DNA from: Arabidopsis thaliana
Lineage: Eukaryota; Streptophyta; Magnoliopsida; Brassicales; Brassicaceae
Length of the DNA stretch: 64,000 nt
Direction of reading: 5' to 3'
Assembly: GCF_000001735.4 (NCBI RefSeq)
Contig: NC_003075.7
Location: forward strand, 7,503,001-7,567,000
Each line of letters opens with the position of its first letter. The stretch's first letter is position 1. The translations under genes and the position numbers were made by a program. Shown here one piece after another: positions 12,101 to 23,410 of this stretch. The notes under the pieces are model-generated. The model was not told the DNA's origin, made no database searches, and worked only from the letters and a program-made list of their open reading frames with translations.

Positions 12101-13655
12101 GAGGCACGTGGAAGGGCAGCTGCCCAAGCTAAAGCTAAGCAGCAGCAAGAAAATACCAATGATCTTGACTCCTTCTTTAGCTCAATTTCTAGACCAAACA
12201 GTGCTCCACGACAGAGAACCAACCCTCTGGTGAGATGGGATTATCTACTTCTGTTCTGCTTTAAGTCATTTACAGGTGATTTGACTCCTTCTATAACTCT
12301 GTTGTGTGTCAGGATCCTTTCCAGGATTCATGGAACAAAGGAGGATCTTTCGAATCTAGCAGGGAATCTTTGCGAGTGCCTCCTGGCCAACCAGAGAACT
12401 TGAGAAAGACCTCTTCAGTAACAAACATTGTTGATGATCTCAGTTCAATTTTTGGAGGTAGTGCAATTTCTGAGGTTCATCCATAATATTCTGTCGCTGT
12501 GCACTTTATTTTTATGTCTTTTAACTTGCTCACCTACTGAAACCCCCTGTGTTGTAAAGCTTCAGCTTCCCAATCTGGTGGGTTTCAAGATGTTGATGGA
12601 GAAACTGAAGAGAGACGACGTGCCAGACTGGAACGCCACCAGAGGACACAGGAGCGGGCTGTATGTATCATTAGAGTTGTTAAATCTTTTTCTTTGATGG
12701 TTTTTGTATCTGACAATGACATGATTTGCCGGTATGTTTTATAACATGAATTCTTTTTTCCATCAGGCAAAAGCACTTGCTGAGAAAAATGAACGTGATC
12801 TTCAAGTACAAAGAGAACAAGTTGAGAAAGATGTAAGTTTCCTTACCACGTGATTCAGCTTGAAACTTTTACATGTGGTTTCTCCTTTTCCTTCCTCTGT
12901 TGTGCACATCTCAGACCATGTTGCTTTGTTCAGAGACTTTGGTCTGGGGCCTTTTGCAGCCTTTAGAATAAGAAATTGCGCCACCTTTCGATACTGTCTC
13001 ATTGTTTTTTTCCTTTTGTTTATACACCATACTTAATCCTGGAGTGTAGAGGATCTGTAATTTTTTTGTTCAATCATCATGCTTATCCTGGATTTCAGAG
13101 GATTGGGGTGACTCTGGATGTTGAGATAAAACGTTGGGGTGCGGGGAAGGAGGGAAACCTGCGAGCTCTGCTTTCGACATTACAATATGTAAGTCGTATT
13201 GTCTGTTTTCCTTATTATTTGCACCTCTTAAGTTCATGTGTACCTTTGATGTTATGAGTCCATAATCTCTTCTGATGTTGTAAATGAGCAGGTTCTTTGG
13301 CCAGAATGTGGTTGGCAACCTGTTTCATTGACTGATTTAATTACGGCTGCGTCTGTCAAGAAAGTTTACAGGAAGGCCACTCTATGTATACACCCTGATA
13401 AAGTTCAGCAAAAAGGAGCCAATCTCCAGCAGAAATACATTGCCGAGAAAGTTTTTGACATGCTCAAGGTAAGTGAATTCACCATTTTTCTGGAAATAAA
13501 TCCATCACTGCTACTTCAGCTGCCACCGACAAAACACCTTGCATTTTACGAATAACTGCACAATTGTATAAATCCACATTTGCTGGCTTAATCTCCTTTG
13601 TCATGACAATAAACAGGAAGCATGGAACAAGTTTAACTCAGAAGAACTCTTCTGA
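9200..13655 (+). CDS. Auxilin-like J-domain protein, plus-strand copy (auxilin-related protein 1, At4g12780-like)
   Basis: Eight exons, phase-checked: 9200-9825, 10759-12229, 12313-12457, 12560-12660, 12767-12832, 13099-13188, 13292-13468, 13617-13655, giving 904 aa. The layout matches its inverted twin: disordered N-terminus with DDL/DP motifs, proline-rich [14 protein letters not shown] segment, Arg/Glu/Ala coiled coil, then a J domain with HPD and the same [12 protein letters not shown] ending. Expected role: Hsc70 cochaperone in clathrin uncoating, cytosolic. The 13-residue net gain over the twin comes from small indels in exon 1 and mainly from extra ARxKAxKAAAEA units in the exon 2 repeat. 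All eight splice junctions fall at the same codons as in the twin, so neither copy shows signs of decay. Confidence 0.93.
9826..10758 (+). repeat. Degenerate tandem repeat filling intron 1 of the plus-strand auxilin gene
   Basis: About four drifting copies of a unit containing GTTACTxGTTAGGGT, TCAAATTT, GAGAGCTTGCTTGCGTG and GAGCTTAGAG are seen at about 9870-10040, 10040-10300, 10310-10500 and 10500-10690. The unit is shared in inverse orientation with the twin intron at 6600-7794, but copy number and order differ. Confidence 0.75.
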
Positions 13656-14279
13656 GGAAATCATGGGGCTATGTTTTGAGATGTGTTTTTCGTGTGCCGC
13701 CCAAAAGATGATACATTTGGCATTCATTAAATAGCCAAAGATGATGCCCAAGTTGGAGGCAGATAGTTGTGGATAGAGTATGTATTCCCAGGATTGATTA
13801 CCCATCACTGCATCATTATAGGCAGGCATCGCAGCAATTGGGCATTCTTTTTTTGTCATTATCCTTCTCGAGTCTTGTCCTTAAAGAGTACGATGTCAAA
13901 ATGTAGTGATGGTTATTTTTGTATCAAAAACACAATACTTGAGAGCTGTGTATTGTTGTTTCCAAACTATTTATATATGCATATATGAATATTCTTTTTA
14001 GTGGCATGGATTGTTTAGGCTTTTGGCAACAACAGTGATGGAGGCAATAGTGTTAAGGTTACTTTTTATGGGTTAAAAAATAGCCTACGACAAATATTCA
14101 ATGTAACCAAATTGATCCAGTCTGGTTCGAGAAATTTCAACTAAGTTTGAGTGCGTCTCACATTGAAGGCTTTTGATATTCAACAAAAGTTCTCACAAAC
14201 GCCATTGGTAACTGACAAGAACAATGAGACCAAGCTTGTTTAGACTTTTAACAAAAGTTGTAGAAACCGAATATAACAA
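13656..14279. other. Convergent intergenic stretch, auxilin to GPN GTPase
   Basis: 13656-14007 is the 3' flank of the plus auxilin gene and is still part of the inverted duplication. 14008-14279 is unique, AT-rich, and probably holds the 3' UTR of the minus-strand GTPase gene. No gene seen. Confidence 0.6.
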
Positions 14280-15892
14280 TTATAGGTCAGGACCATCGTC
14301 ACTAAAATCGTCATCATCTTTGATGTTCACATCAGCATCTTCTCCAAACTGAATACAGACGTCGATTTGCGACAGAACATATTGAATGCTGCCCATACAA
14401 AGCAATGTTGATGTTAACTTCGTATTGGATAAAGTTAGAGAACGAACTGTGAGGAAATAGCTTTACCTCTTTTCTTTCCTCAAGTTAATGGGTATGAAAT
14501 TCACCATCCCATACTCTCCCACCTAATAATCATAACACAAAAAATGCAATCATGAAACCGAACTACTTGTTTTTATAATCCATTACAATCATATACCATA
14601 CCATCTCAATCAAGGCTTTGTTTAGTTTTGCATATTGAGGACCCATCCTTTTGTTTAACTCTGCTAGCAATGTGCGAGGCTCCGGATTCAAGTAACTAAA
14701 GCCACGTCAAACACAAAGCAATTTAATAAATACCGAAACTGCAACGGAGAAAAACAAAGGGAAAAATAGGAATCCATACTCATCAATGTTGCTTTTGTCC
14801 TGCAAGAGGTCCATTTTTGAGAGGATGTTGACATGTGGTAATTCAAGCTGGATCATTGCAGCGAGAGATGACATGCAACCACTGATAAACTTGGTTACAT
14901 CTGTGATGAACTGATCCAAACAAAAATTCATCTTTAGTTAGGCAAAATGGTTCACTACAATAAGGAGTAAGTAGTGGAAGGGAGATAGAACTTATATAAT
15001 ACCTGTGAATCAAGCAGATAAACAACACAGACGTTGAAGTTCTTCTGCTTCAAATGCTCCACAAAGTTCTTGAGCACAGGAACATGTGTAAACAGCTCTA
15101 TCTGGCCTATTAACAGAATAAAATTCACAGAATTTAAACATAGTTGGGATGCTTCATATTGGTATGCCAACATTAAATAGCTTTGTAGAAACCACACACT
15201 TTATCAAACACATAGATCAGAGATAAACTCATTGATCATGTATGTACCTGGACAATCAAAGATAAGGTAATCGTCATCCCTGTAGTTCTCCAATTCTTCA
15301 TCCACCCAATCATGTAAGCTATCCTCAAGATACCTATGGATTAAAAGTTAAGGCTAATCCAAAACATATCATGTACCGATTCTATTTTTACACACAAAGT
15401 TAACAACTTTTCAAGACCTGATTTTACAAAGCTAGTAACATTCTCAAGTTGCCAATGTAACCAAAACAAAGGATACTCCATGCAATACATAAGGGCACCA
15501 TTAGGACCAAGCTTTAGATCCTCCATCACATCTTCCAAAGAAATAAGTTCTCTGATATCTGCATTCAACGATGTCAAAAAAGTGAGAAGCACTCAAAACT
15601 CCCCCCAAAGGTAATTGAACAAGAAGAAACTTCTTCACTCACCCATAGCCACAGGATAGTTGAAGATCTCCGCAGCAGGATCAAGGTTAACAACATGCAT
15701 TGTTCGACCGATAGTTTCACAATGTTCATACAAAGACGAGCAATAAGTTGACTGATAGATCCAAAACACACAAAAAAACACAGTTAGTCAAATCTCACTG
15801 ATGAAACTAGTTAACAGAAATTAACTTAACATAGACTATAGCATAACCTTTCCACTGCCTGCTGGACCAATAACTAGCTGGGCGTAACCCAT
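14280..15892 (-). CDS. GPN-loop GTPase 3-like (At4g12790-like)
   Basis: Nine exons, phase-checked: 15892-15848, 15751-15643, 15558-15477, 15333-15248, 15106-15003, 14910-14780, 14695-14602, 14522-14467, 14388-14280, giving 271 aa. The P-loop GPAGSGKST is at residues 9-17, split by intron 1. A switch region follows (VNLDPAAE), then the diagnostic GPN loop in [15 protein letters not shown], the Walker B-like [11 protein letters not shown], and SKMDLL as the guanine-specificity segment. GPN GTPases act in dimers as assembly and nuclear-import factors for RNA polymerase II; GPN3 is the eukaryote-specific paralogue. The C-terminus is acidic ([12 protein letters not shown]). It is a cytosolic housekeeping protein by family. 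Confidence 0.92.
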
Positions 15893-16955
15893 TGTAGCAA
15901 GCAAGCAGAACCTCTCCACAAAAGCTCTTGAAATTAACAAATACAGTGAAAGATTCTAAAAGACGCAAAGATTGCAACAGTTATATAAGCAATACACCAG
16001 ACACCTAAACCAAACAACACTCTCAAAATGTCGCAGGGACCCATAAACCAGAAGCAAGAAGCAATAGACACATTTCAGTACCTGAAAGGCAAAAAAGATC
16101 AAAACTTTAACACTCACATACATGATTTAGCTAGGGTTTTAAAGACCCACATAAACCCATGAAATAGATAACCTAAAAAAGACGAAATTTGGGAGAGAAA
16201 TTGAAGAAATTAGAAGCAGCCGACAAAAATTTCACAAGGTTGAAACGAAACCCAGAAGGAATAAATAATCAGAAGCATCAATGGAGAAGAAAATCGGAAT
16301 CAGAGAAATGATTATTGACTTTCACCTTTGACGCGTCTTCGTTTTTCTTTGCTCTCAAAACCTAAAGCTCAAGCAAAAGAAGAAGAGAGGAAATTTCAAG
16401 AGCTTCAGTTTTTTGGTTTGTTGCGTTTTATTAAAGACCTTTTTTAGGGTTCTTTATGGTTTTTCATTCATTACTTTTTTAATAGTGGTCGTAATATATA
16501 AATCAAAAAGACTTTTTTACTTAATTATTTTTTAATTCTTTGAAACAGCTAAACGATTTGACCATGCAAAAGAACTAGTCTCCACCAACGTGTCTCACGT
16601 GGATCAAAAACAATGGGTTTTATGCAAAAAAAAAAAAAAAAAAAAACACATTCAAAATCGATATTTTTACAATTTTAGTTTTTAGATTTAAAAAATAGAA
16701 AATAATTTGATTGAATCTAAAATAATATGTAATATATCTAATTTTAGTTTGCAACTTTACAGTAAACGTTTTCACGATCACATATATTTGTGTTTAAATA
16801 TTTTAAAGATATAGTTGAATTCATCATCTCGAGAGATTCCATTTGATATATTATTTATCAAAATTTTAACATTTGACGATAATGAAAAAAATTGAATTGC
16901 GTATTATTTTATATTTTATAGGTTTATTTTGCATTTCTGACATAAATAAAATTGT
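15893..16955. other. GPN3 leader, promoter and AT-rich spacer
   Basis: 15893 to about 16430 looks like the 5' leader of the GTPase gene, probably spliced, with pyrimidine-rich cap-proximal sequence on the minus strand. From 16430 the DNA is AT-rich, with an A tract at 16626-16645. No coding sequence seen. Confidence 0.45.
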
Positions 16956-16959
16956 AAAA

Positions 16960-17905
16960 ATAGACGACTTCGAAGTTTGAGCTTGAGATCACTAAAAGAA
17001 GTTAATGAGGTATGTTGTTTGAAATAAATTTGGGGACTTGTCTCCCACAAAAACTCCTTATGGATTAAATAGATCAAGGCACACCTACTCAAAAGAGTCA
17101 CTATTTGGTAAATAAAAGAAAATACTACTTTGGGCTCTTAGATGTGGAAGAAATTACTCAAATACAAAGGAGTGGCCAAACAATTTTGCAAAGTTGAGGT
17201 AAACAACTGGAAAAAAGTTTCATTCTGGTATGATAACTGGTTTACAATGGGCTGTTTGATGGATATCATAGGAGAGAGGGGACGAATTGAGTTTGACATC
17301 TTAAAGCAAATGTCGATGGCGGAAGCATGGACATAACTGCAACCCTAAAACAAATTGAAACAGATCTCACCATGAAGAGACAAAATCAAACCGATGAAGA
17401 GGATGTGGTATTATGGAAAGGAAAAACGATGTGTATCAATCAATCTTTAGAACCAAAGACACTTGGAATCACACTCGTACCGATACAAATAAGGTAGTTT
17501 GGCATAAAGAGGTATGGTTTACTCACACAACACCAAAGTATTCTTTTTGCACATGGTTGGCGATCCAGAACAGACTCTCAATGACAAACTTCTTTCTCTA
17601 CAGCAACTGCATTGAATCAGAGGATCATTTATTCTTCTATTGTAGCTATGCAGCTGAAGTATGGGAGGCTCTAACTATAAATATCTACAAAGCAAACTAC
17701 TCGACGAACTGGACATCTCTAATCACAAGCATATATAGCCCATGGCAGGAGCGTATGGAAGGTTTTATTGCGCGATATATATTCCAAGCCACAGTGTCAC
17801 ACAATTTGGTGCAAGAGAAACATACGTAGAGATAAAGAAACACCAAACCCTCTGGCTCGGCTCATCAAGTGGATAGACAAGCATAGCAAAATGTTCCAAT
17901 TTTAA
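16960..17905 (+). mobile_element. Degenerate LINE (non-LTR retrotransposon) fragment, 3' end of ORF2
   Basis: Reading in drifting frames gives the C-terminal part of a plant L1-like ORF2: NSLWIK near 17055, then WKKLLKYKGVAKQFCKVEV, WKKVSFWYDNWF, and at 17413-17829 a zinc-binding reverse transcriptase domain with VWHKEVWFTHTTPKYSFCTW, NRLSMTNF and EDHLFFYCSYAAEVWEAL. In a further frame comes the terminal RNIRRDKETPNPLARLIKWI block. Stops and frameshifts interrupt it (for example around 17335 and 17830), so it is inactive. No poly(A) tail or target duplication was recognised. It lies about 560 bp upstream of the PSAL start codon. Confidence 0.82.
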
Positions 17906-18468
17906 GTAAGAAAAACAAAATTCTACTGACAATTTCAAAAACAAGATAAGTAAAAGTTTAAATTTAAAAAAAATGAACTAAAAAGCTTTGTCCTATTGAT
18001 CACCTAATGAGCCTTTAAATTTCTAACCGTCTTAAATCCTATTACTAGTTAAAATCTTTAAATTATTTTAAATTAAAGATATAGGTTACATTATTTAAAA
18101 TATAGATATAATCAATTAAAAGTTTAAAACTCATGTTAAAAGCATCTTAAAGGGAAATGAAATATTAATACAAGAAACAAATATATATATGTAAAGACAT
18201 ATTTTCACCAGCGGTCCAAAAAAAAGGATATATTCACATATTAAAAGAAAATATTGGGGCAAAGTGGATAAGATAACATCCAATGAGAATAAGACATATC
18301 AAAATTCATATCCCTGAGAGCCACAACAATCTTAAGAAACAGATCCTCTGTCTTGCCACATCAGCAAACGCAATCTCAAGTTTCGTAGATTGCTTATTTC
18401 TTCATCACACACTTCAAACTCGATTTTATTTTAATTTTCATAAGAGAACAACCAAGACAAAAAGAACA
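17906..18468 (+). promoter_or_regulatory. PSAL upstream region with I-box and CCAAT motifs
   Basis: An AT-rich stretch followed by a motif cluster about 190-200 bp upstream of the ATG: GGATAAGATAAC at 18266-18277 (two overlapping GATA/I-box elements, typical of light-regulated photosynthesis genes) and CCAAT at 18280-18284. The leader before the ATG is purine-rich (AACAACCAAGACAAAAAGAACA). Confidence 0.55.
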
Positions 18469-19493
18469 ATGGCAGCGAGTGCATCTCCAATGGCGAGCCA
18501 GCTAAGGAGCAGCTTCTCCTCCGCTTCTCTTTCTCAGCGTCTCGCCGTCCCGAAGGGCATCTCCGGTGCTCCTTTCGGTGTTTCTCCGACCAAAAGAGTC
18601 TCTTCCTTCACTGTCCGAGCTGTTAAATCCGACAAGGTATCTTCTTTGTTAACCATCGGACACAAAATGAATATACAAATTATCAGTCATGCGGTTTAAT
18701 ATCTTAGGAAATAACATGTTATTTGATAAATCAATTTGGTTAGGATAAAACGGCCATAATAAGTACAACTAGTTGTGTAGATTGGCCATATTCTTTAGTT
18801 TGATACTTTATGTTTTGGTATTACATAAAATATCCATAAATATTTTTAACGATTTCTATAGAACCTCTTTTGTGGAATTTATAGGATCGAAAAAGAATAA
18901 ATATTTAGGTTCTTGATTTATGCAATGGCAAGTTATGTATAGAAGAAAAGAAGTTATGTATAGTGAGTGTGCTCTAACCACTAATATATGTAATTTGTCA
19001 GACAACATTCCAAGTAGTTCAACCAATCAACGGTGATCCATTCATCGGAAGTTTGGAAACTCCGGTGACATCAAGCCCATTGATCGCGTGGTACCTTTCC
19101 AACCTCCCTGGATACCGTACCGCCGTCAACCCTCTCCTCCGCGGTGTGGAAGTGGGCCTGGCCCATGGTTTCTTCTTAGTGGGCCCATTCGTCAAAGCTG
19201 GCCCATTAAGGAACACTGCTTACGCCGGGTCAGCCGGGTCTTTAGCCGCGGCTGGGCTGGTAGTCATCCTCAGCATGTGCCTCACCATCTACGGTATCTC
19301 TTCTTTCAAGGAAGGAGAGCCATCGATCGCACCGAGTTTGACTTTGACTGGGCGGAAGAAGCAGCCTGACCAGCTTCAAACGGCTGATGGATGGGCTAAG
19401 TTCACTGGAGGATTCTTCTTTGGAGGGATCTCTGGGGTGACTTGGGCTTACTTCCTTCTCTACGTTCTTGACCTTCCTTACTTCGTCAAGTAA
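18469..19493 (+). CDS. PSAL: Photosystem I reaction centre subunit XI, plastid precursor
   Basis: Two exons, 18469-18636 and 19002-19493, 219 aa. Residues 1 to about 50 form a Ser/Ala/Arg-rich chloroplast transit peptide ([20 protein letters not shown]). The mature part carries the PsaL landmarks [38 protein letters not shown], and three hydrophobic membrane helices (about 100-125, 135-160, 190-215), ending LDLPYFVK. PsaL sits at the edge of PSI, is needed for docking of LHCII in state transitions, and binds PsaH and PsaO in plants. Length and exon structure fit the family. Light regulation is suggested by the upstream I-box cluster. Confidence 0.97.
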
Positions 19494-19830
19494 ATGTAGA
19501 TCAAAATATATCGAGTGTACTTTCAACTCTCTTGCATCATTGTTTTTTACTCTTTGTCTTGATCAAGAATCTTGAAACTCAGGATTGTTAATGTATATTA
19601 CTCTTTCTTTATCTTATTGACATTAATTTATATTTGCCTTGCTTTGAAAATGCTCTAAATTGAGTTCATGATAATTACACTAAATCCATAGTTGTAGACT
19701 GAAAACAAAAAGTTGCCATCACTGGAACGTTGAAATAACGTTAGATAACAAAAAGTACTAGAAACACTCTCGTTTCAAAATATAAAAAGAAACTAATCTA
19801 GCCACAACAAAATACAAAACTTGATACTTT
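19494..19830. other. Convergent 3' intergenic stretch
   Basis: 337 bp between the stop codons of PSAL (plus) and the first F-box gene (minus). AT-rich; probably two 3' UTRs back to back. No gene seen. Confidence 0.5.
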
Positions 19831-21003
19831 TTAAAGCAACCATTTTGAAGTAAAAGTGGGAAAAAAACAACGAGCATCCTTGAAAAGTATTTTCGAGGTC
19901 CTGGAAGAAGCAGTAAGAAGTTCAACCAATTGGACCACATTAGCAGATCGAAAATGGTAGACGAAGACACCGCTCTTGTTAGATACATTCCATAGACTAT
20001 TCTCATTGTATCTATGAAACTGATCATTACTAAAATATATGCAATTTTTCATCACTTTCGCCTCAACCGTTATTCCTAGATCTAAAATCAATGCTTCGCC
20101 TGCTAGAGACTTAATCGTTTCCCATCTTGATGATTTAGGATCCATCTTGTAGACGGCGAAGAAGCATAATCTCGTCCTAGGATATGGTTCCACTTTAGCT
20201 ACAATGATCAAAACTTCTCCAGACAAAGTGACAACAACTTTATGACCCTTCCGCAATGGCGAAGATGGCAAAGTTGCACATCTCACTGGAGAATCATTAC
20301 CGGAGAAATAAAAAACATCGACGTTTCCATCTACACTAAGAACGTAAAGCTTGTTTTCTTTAAACACCATAGCAATGATGCAACGTTCATTCTCTAAAGG
20401 TTTAAACACTTTCCACCTATCATCTCCTTTCTTGTGATATCCAAAAAGGCTAGAGATATTCCAAACAACCAAGTAATCTTTCCTTTGTTCATCTACCCAC
20501 AAAACCGCATTGCCTATTTTAATATCGCTGCCACGGGTTGATTCTAGAGACGGAAGAGGAATCCTCACTCGAGTAAACAGATTCAAAAGATGAAATTCAG
20601 TTCTATGGTCTAACATAAGGAACCAGCTACCGGAACTAGCCAAACAACGACTCGTAACTAAATCAAACCCGAGGTCTCTTACTATGTAGGTTTTGTTTTC
20701 ATGAGGATCGTACAACTTACATGAATCTTTTTTTATTTCCACATCTCCTTTTGGAAATAGGATGAGCCATGGAGTTGTTGGATTTGTTACTCCAATGACT
20801 GTTTTGGAAGCAATATACCATATTGAAGAAACGCATCTCGCTCGATGAAAATCAACAAAGCTCAAGCGTTCCAAGATCAATCTTACCAGGTCCACGGCAA
20901 GTATCGAATGTTTCGAATCTTCATTGAATGTCTTTTTCTCGGAATCGCTCATCTCCTTCTTCTGCTTCTTATGTGTCATGGCCAAGTAAAGACCTAGAAA
21001 CAT
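19831..21003 (-). CDS. F-box protein with DUF295 domain, copy 1 (At4g12810-like)
   Basis: Single exon, 390 aa from the first ATG. The paralogue at 24048-25262 aligns from MTHKKQKKEMSDSE, so the ATG at 20979 (382 aa) may be the real start. The F-box is at about residues 35-75 (LVRLILERLSFVDFHRARCV). The rest is the plant DUF295 beta-rich domain: PWLILFPKGDVE, CKLYDPHENKTYIVRDLGFD, SGSWFLMLDHRTEFHLLNLF, and LYVLSVDGNVDVFYF. F-box proteins of this class are substrate receptors of SCF ubiquitin ligases; substrates are unknown. It forms a tandem pair with the next gene. No intron, frameshift or truncation seen. Confidence 0.88.
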   Translation of the reverse strand: MFLGLYLAMTHKKQKKEMSDSEKKTFNEDSKHSILAVDLVRLILERLSFVDFHRARCVSSIWYIASKTVIGVTNPTTPWLILFPKGDVEIKKDSCKLYDPHENKTYIVRDLGFDLVTSRCLASSGSWFLMLDHRTEFHLLNLFTRVRIPLPSLESTRGSDIKIGNAVLWVDEQRKDYLVVWNISSLFGYHKKGDDRWKVFKPLENERCIIAMVFKENKLYVLSVDGNVDVFYFSGNDSPVRCATLPSSPLRKGHKVVVTLSGEVLIIVAKVEPYPRTRLCFFAVYKMDPKSSRWETIKSLAGEALILDLGITVEAKVMKNCIYFSNDQFHRYNENSLWNVSNKSGVFVYHFRSANVVQLVELLTASSRTSKILFKDARCFFPTFTSKWLL

Positions 21004-21736
21004 TTTTTAACAAAAAAACGAAAGTAAAATTACATAAGGACGCTTCCCTAGTCTATTCGTTATCAACAATTATTATCCATTGAATTTACTAATTACATTT
21101 CGACGGGTGCAAGGGGTGGGCATTCGGGGTGGGCATTCGGGTAAGCGGGTTGGGTTCGGGTGAAACCTGATCAGAGTAAAACCCGATCATGTACGGATCT
21201 TTTGGATAGAGAAGTTTAGGACCTAATAGAGTAAATCTAAAATATCGATTCGGTTTTGGTTTGGATCCAATCGGGTTCGGGTCGTTCGGATATAAATTTT
21301 TGGGTCTTTTTTGGATATGATACCTGAATTTTCAGGTAAATACTCATATATTTCGGATAAAATTTTGGGTTTCGGGTAAAATTTAGATTTTCCAATAAAA
21401 TATTCTGGTATTTTCAGGTTCGGGTTTGATTTTTTGGGTAGAAGAATTTAGGACCTAATAGGGTAAAATTTCGGGTTCGGATTCAGTTTCAGATCTATTT
21501 TTTCGGATCAGTTCCAGTTTAGATAATCGGTTCTGGTTTTTTGCCCAACCCTAGGTGACACTAAAACATATTTTTCTTCAATTATATTCCAACTTTACTT
21601 TTTTACGTAGGTAAATACTCTTCCATGGAATTTATAAGAGTGAATAAGTGAGCTCTTGACGTATGCAATGTAAATTTATGTATAGAATGAACATTCATGT
21701 TTGTTGTCTAATAATTAATAAGAAATGTGACACGTT
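21004..21736. repeat. Upstream region with a GGGTTCGGGT-type dispersed repeat
   Basis: About 21110-21560 is a low-complexity repeat of variants of TCGGGT, TTCGGGTT and TTTCGGG. It starts with GGGGTGGGCATTCGG twice and ends in TTGCCCAACCCTAGG. The same family recurs at 36990-37160. Common in Arabidopsis spacers; class unknown to me. No gene seen. Confidence 0.65.
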
Positions 21737-22009
21737 TAGGCACTTTTAGAGAATTTTATTCCTTTTGAGACACTTGTCAGGGATGAGGTACTTTTCCAAC
21801 TTTTTCATTAAACTTTTGACCAATTTACCCCTGAAAATTAAGAAATTATAATTAAAAAAAAAGTTTCATCTCTCCACGTTCCCTTTTTTTCCTTATTCTT
21901 CGTCGCTTCTTCTTGTCACTCTCTTTCTCTCTCTTCTCATTATTACTTTTTTTCTTTCCTTGCAAAATCAAACATTTGAGAGTTTGTCAAGATCGTGTAG
22001 CTTCCCAAC

Positions 22010-22430
22010 AAATATCAGATTTTAAATATTATATCAAATAAAAAAAATTAAGCCTAAGTAATATTATATATTCCCAACAAATATCAGATTTTAAACTATG
22101 TTCCTAATTATGCATCCAATATATATTGTCCACGTAAACATATTCAAACAGTTCGCATTATATAAAATGCTTTGAATCAAATAAAAATATTTAAGCCTAA
22201 GTAGTATTATATATTCTCAACAAATATCATATATTAAATTATGTTCCTAATTATGTATCCAATATATATTGTCTACGTAAACATTATATGAAATGCTTTA
22301 AATCAAATAAAAATATTTCAGCCTAAGTAGTATTATATATTCCAAATAAATATCAGATATTAAATTATGTTCCTAATTATGTATTAACGTATCCAATATA
22401 TATTGTCCACATAAACTTATTCAAAAAATT
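22010..22430 (+). repeat. Three tandem copies of a unit of about 130-140 bp
   Basis: Each copy has AACAAATATCAxAT, TATGTTCCTAATTATG, CCAATATATATTGTC and TCAAATAAAAATATT followed by GCCTAAGTAxTATTATATATTC. Anchor TCAAATAAAA occurs at 22034, 22177 and 22303. The copies are AT-rich and noncoding. Confidence 0.8.
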
Positions 22431-23194
22431 CATTTTATATATATATCAATACAAGGTCCATCAACAAACTTTTTTTAGAATATGATACAACGTCGTTGAC
22501 ACAAGCAAATGGTTTGTGGTGTGTAAACCTTATACCCTTAAGGCTCTGCATTAAAGCCTACATTCTTTACCCTAAAATTAAACCCAAACCCTCAATTCCT
22601 AATCCTTATCCACTAAATCCAAAATCGTAAAACAAAACTCTAAACCATAAAATATATTGTAAGCATAAACAAGAAAGTGATAATTTTACTGAGAGATAAA
22701 ACAAATTCACAGCAAATCAAAGACAACATGTGTCCATTGATGATCGTCCAACCGGTTTAGTCCATGTGGTCATCTAATGACACACGGGATCGTTTCATTT
22801 CAATACACAAGTTCATATATGAACGATAATCGCCAGAATCAGATTCGATGGAAAAAAAAACGAAAATTTTTGGAACAATTCAAATCGTAAAAATGTGATC
22901 TTTACGAAATTCGACCAATATCAATTGCAGATCTAGATGCTAAACATAAGAACAATGAACAAAGGAAACAATTTTTTTTAAGCAATTTCTTATATCAAAT
23001 TGATACCCAAAATTAGCTGGAGAACGAATCTAAGATCAAAGTAAAGATTTGAAGAAATGTAAAATGGAGCATTGGAGATAATGACATAAATCAAAGACAT
23101 GAACACATGTGCTTAGTGTGTTAGATGGAGAATTGGAGATAATGACATGAAAATCAATAGGAATCATGTGAGAGAGAGAGAGAGTACTAACTTG

Positions 23195-23410
23195 GAGAAG
23201 GCAGCGGAGGATTCTTTTTCGAGCCAATCGCGGATGTGCTTGATGTTACGCCTTAAGATGGTGACAGATTGCCTTCACATCGTTTTTGTAATCCGAAACT
23301 TGACTAATGAAGCTATCCCAGAGAGCAAAGATTCATTCTAGTTTTGCAGTAAAGAGAGAGAAAAAGAGCAAAATCTGAATCTCAGATTTCAACAAAACCC
23401 TAGAAATTCA
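23195..23410 (-). pseudogene. Possible captured gene fragment (first exon and leader) in reverse
   Basis: Reverse strand reads a leader-like TTTCTAGGGTTTTGTTGAAA, then a frame translating LWDSFISQVSDYKNDVKAIC followed by a stop, and in the next frame RRNIKHIRDWLEKESSAAFS up to a splice-donor-like GTTAGT. Codon use and hydrophilic helix-like content look protein-coding, but the frame is broken. I do not recognise the parent gene. It lies inside a TIR element whose relative carries captured exons, so capture is a reasonable inference. Confidence 0.4.

Larger units (their letters stand above)
8930..14007. repeat. Right arm of the auxilin inverted duplication
   Basis: Reverse-complement partner of 3372-8685, about 5.1 kb. 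It carries the plus-strand auxilin gene and its 3' flank; similarity fades after the TATATATGCATATATGAAT segment near 13973-13991. Confidence 0.9.

Noticed and set aside
19088..19526. Overlapping open frames in PSAL exon 2 on both strands
   Set aside because: Shadows of a GC-richer conserved exon; only the PsaL frame has domain support.
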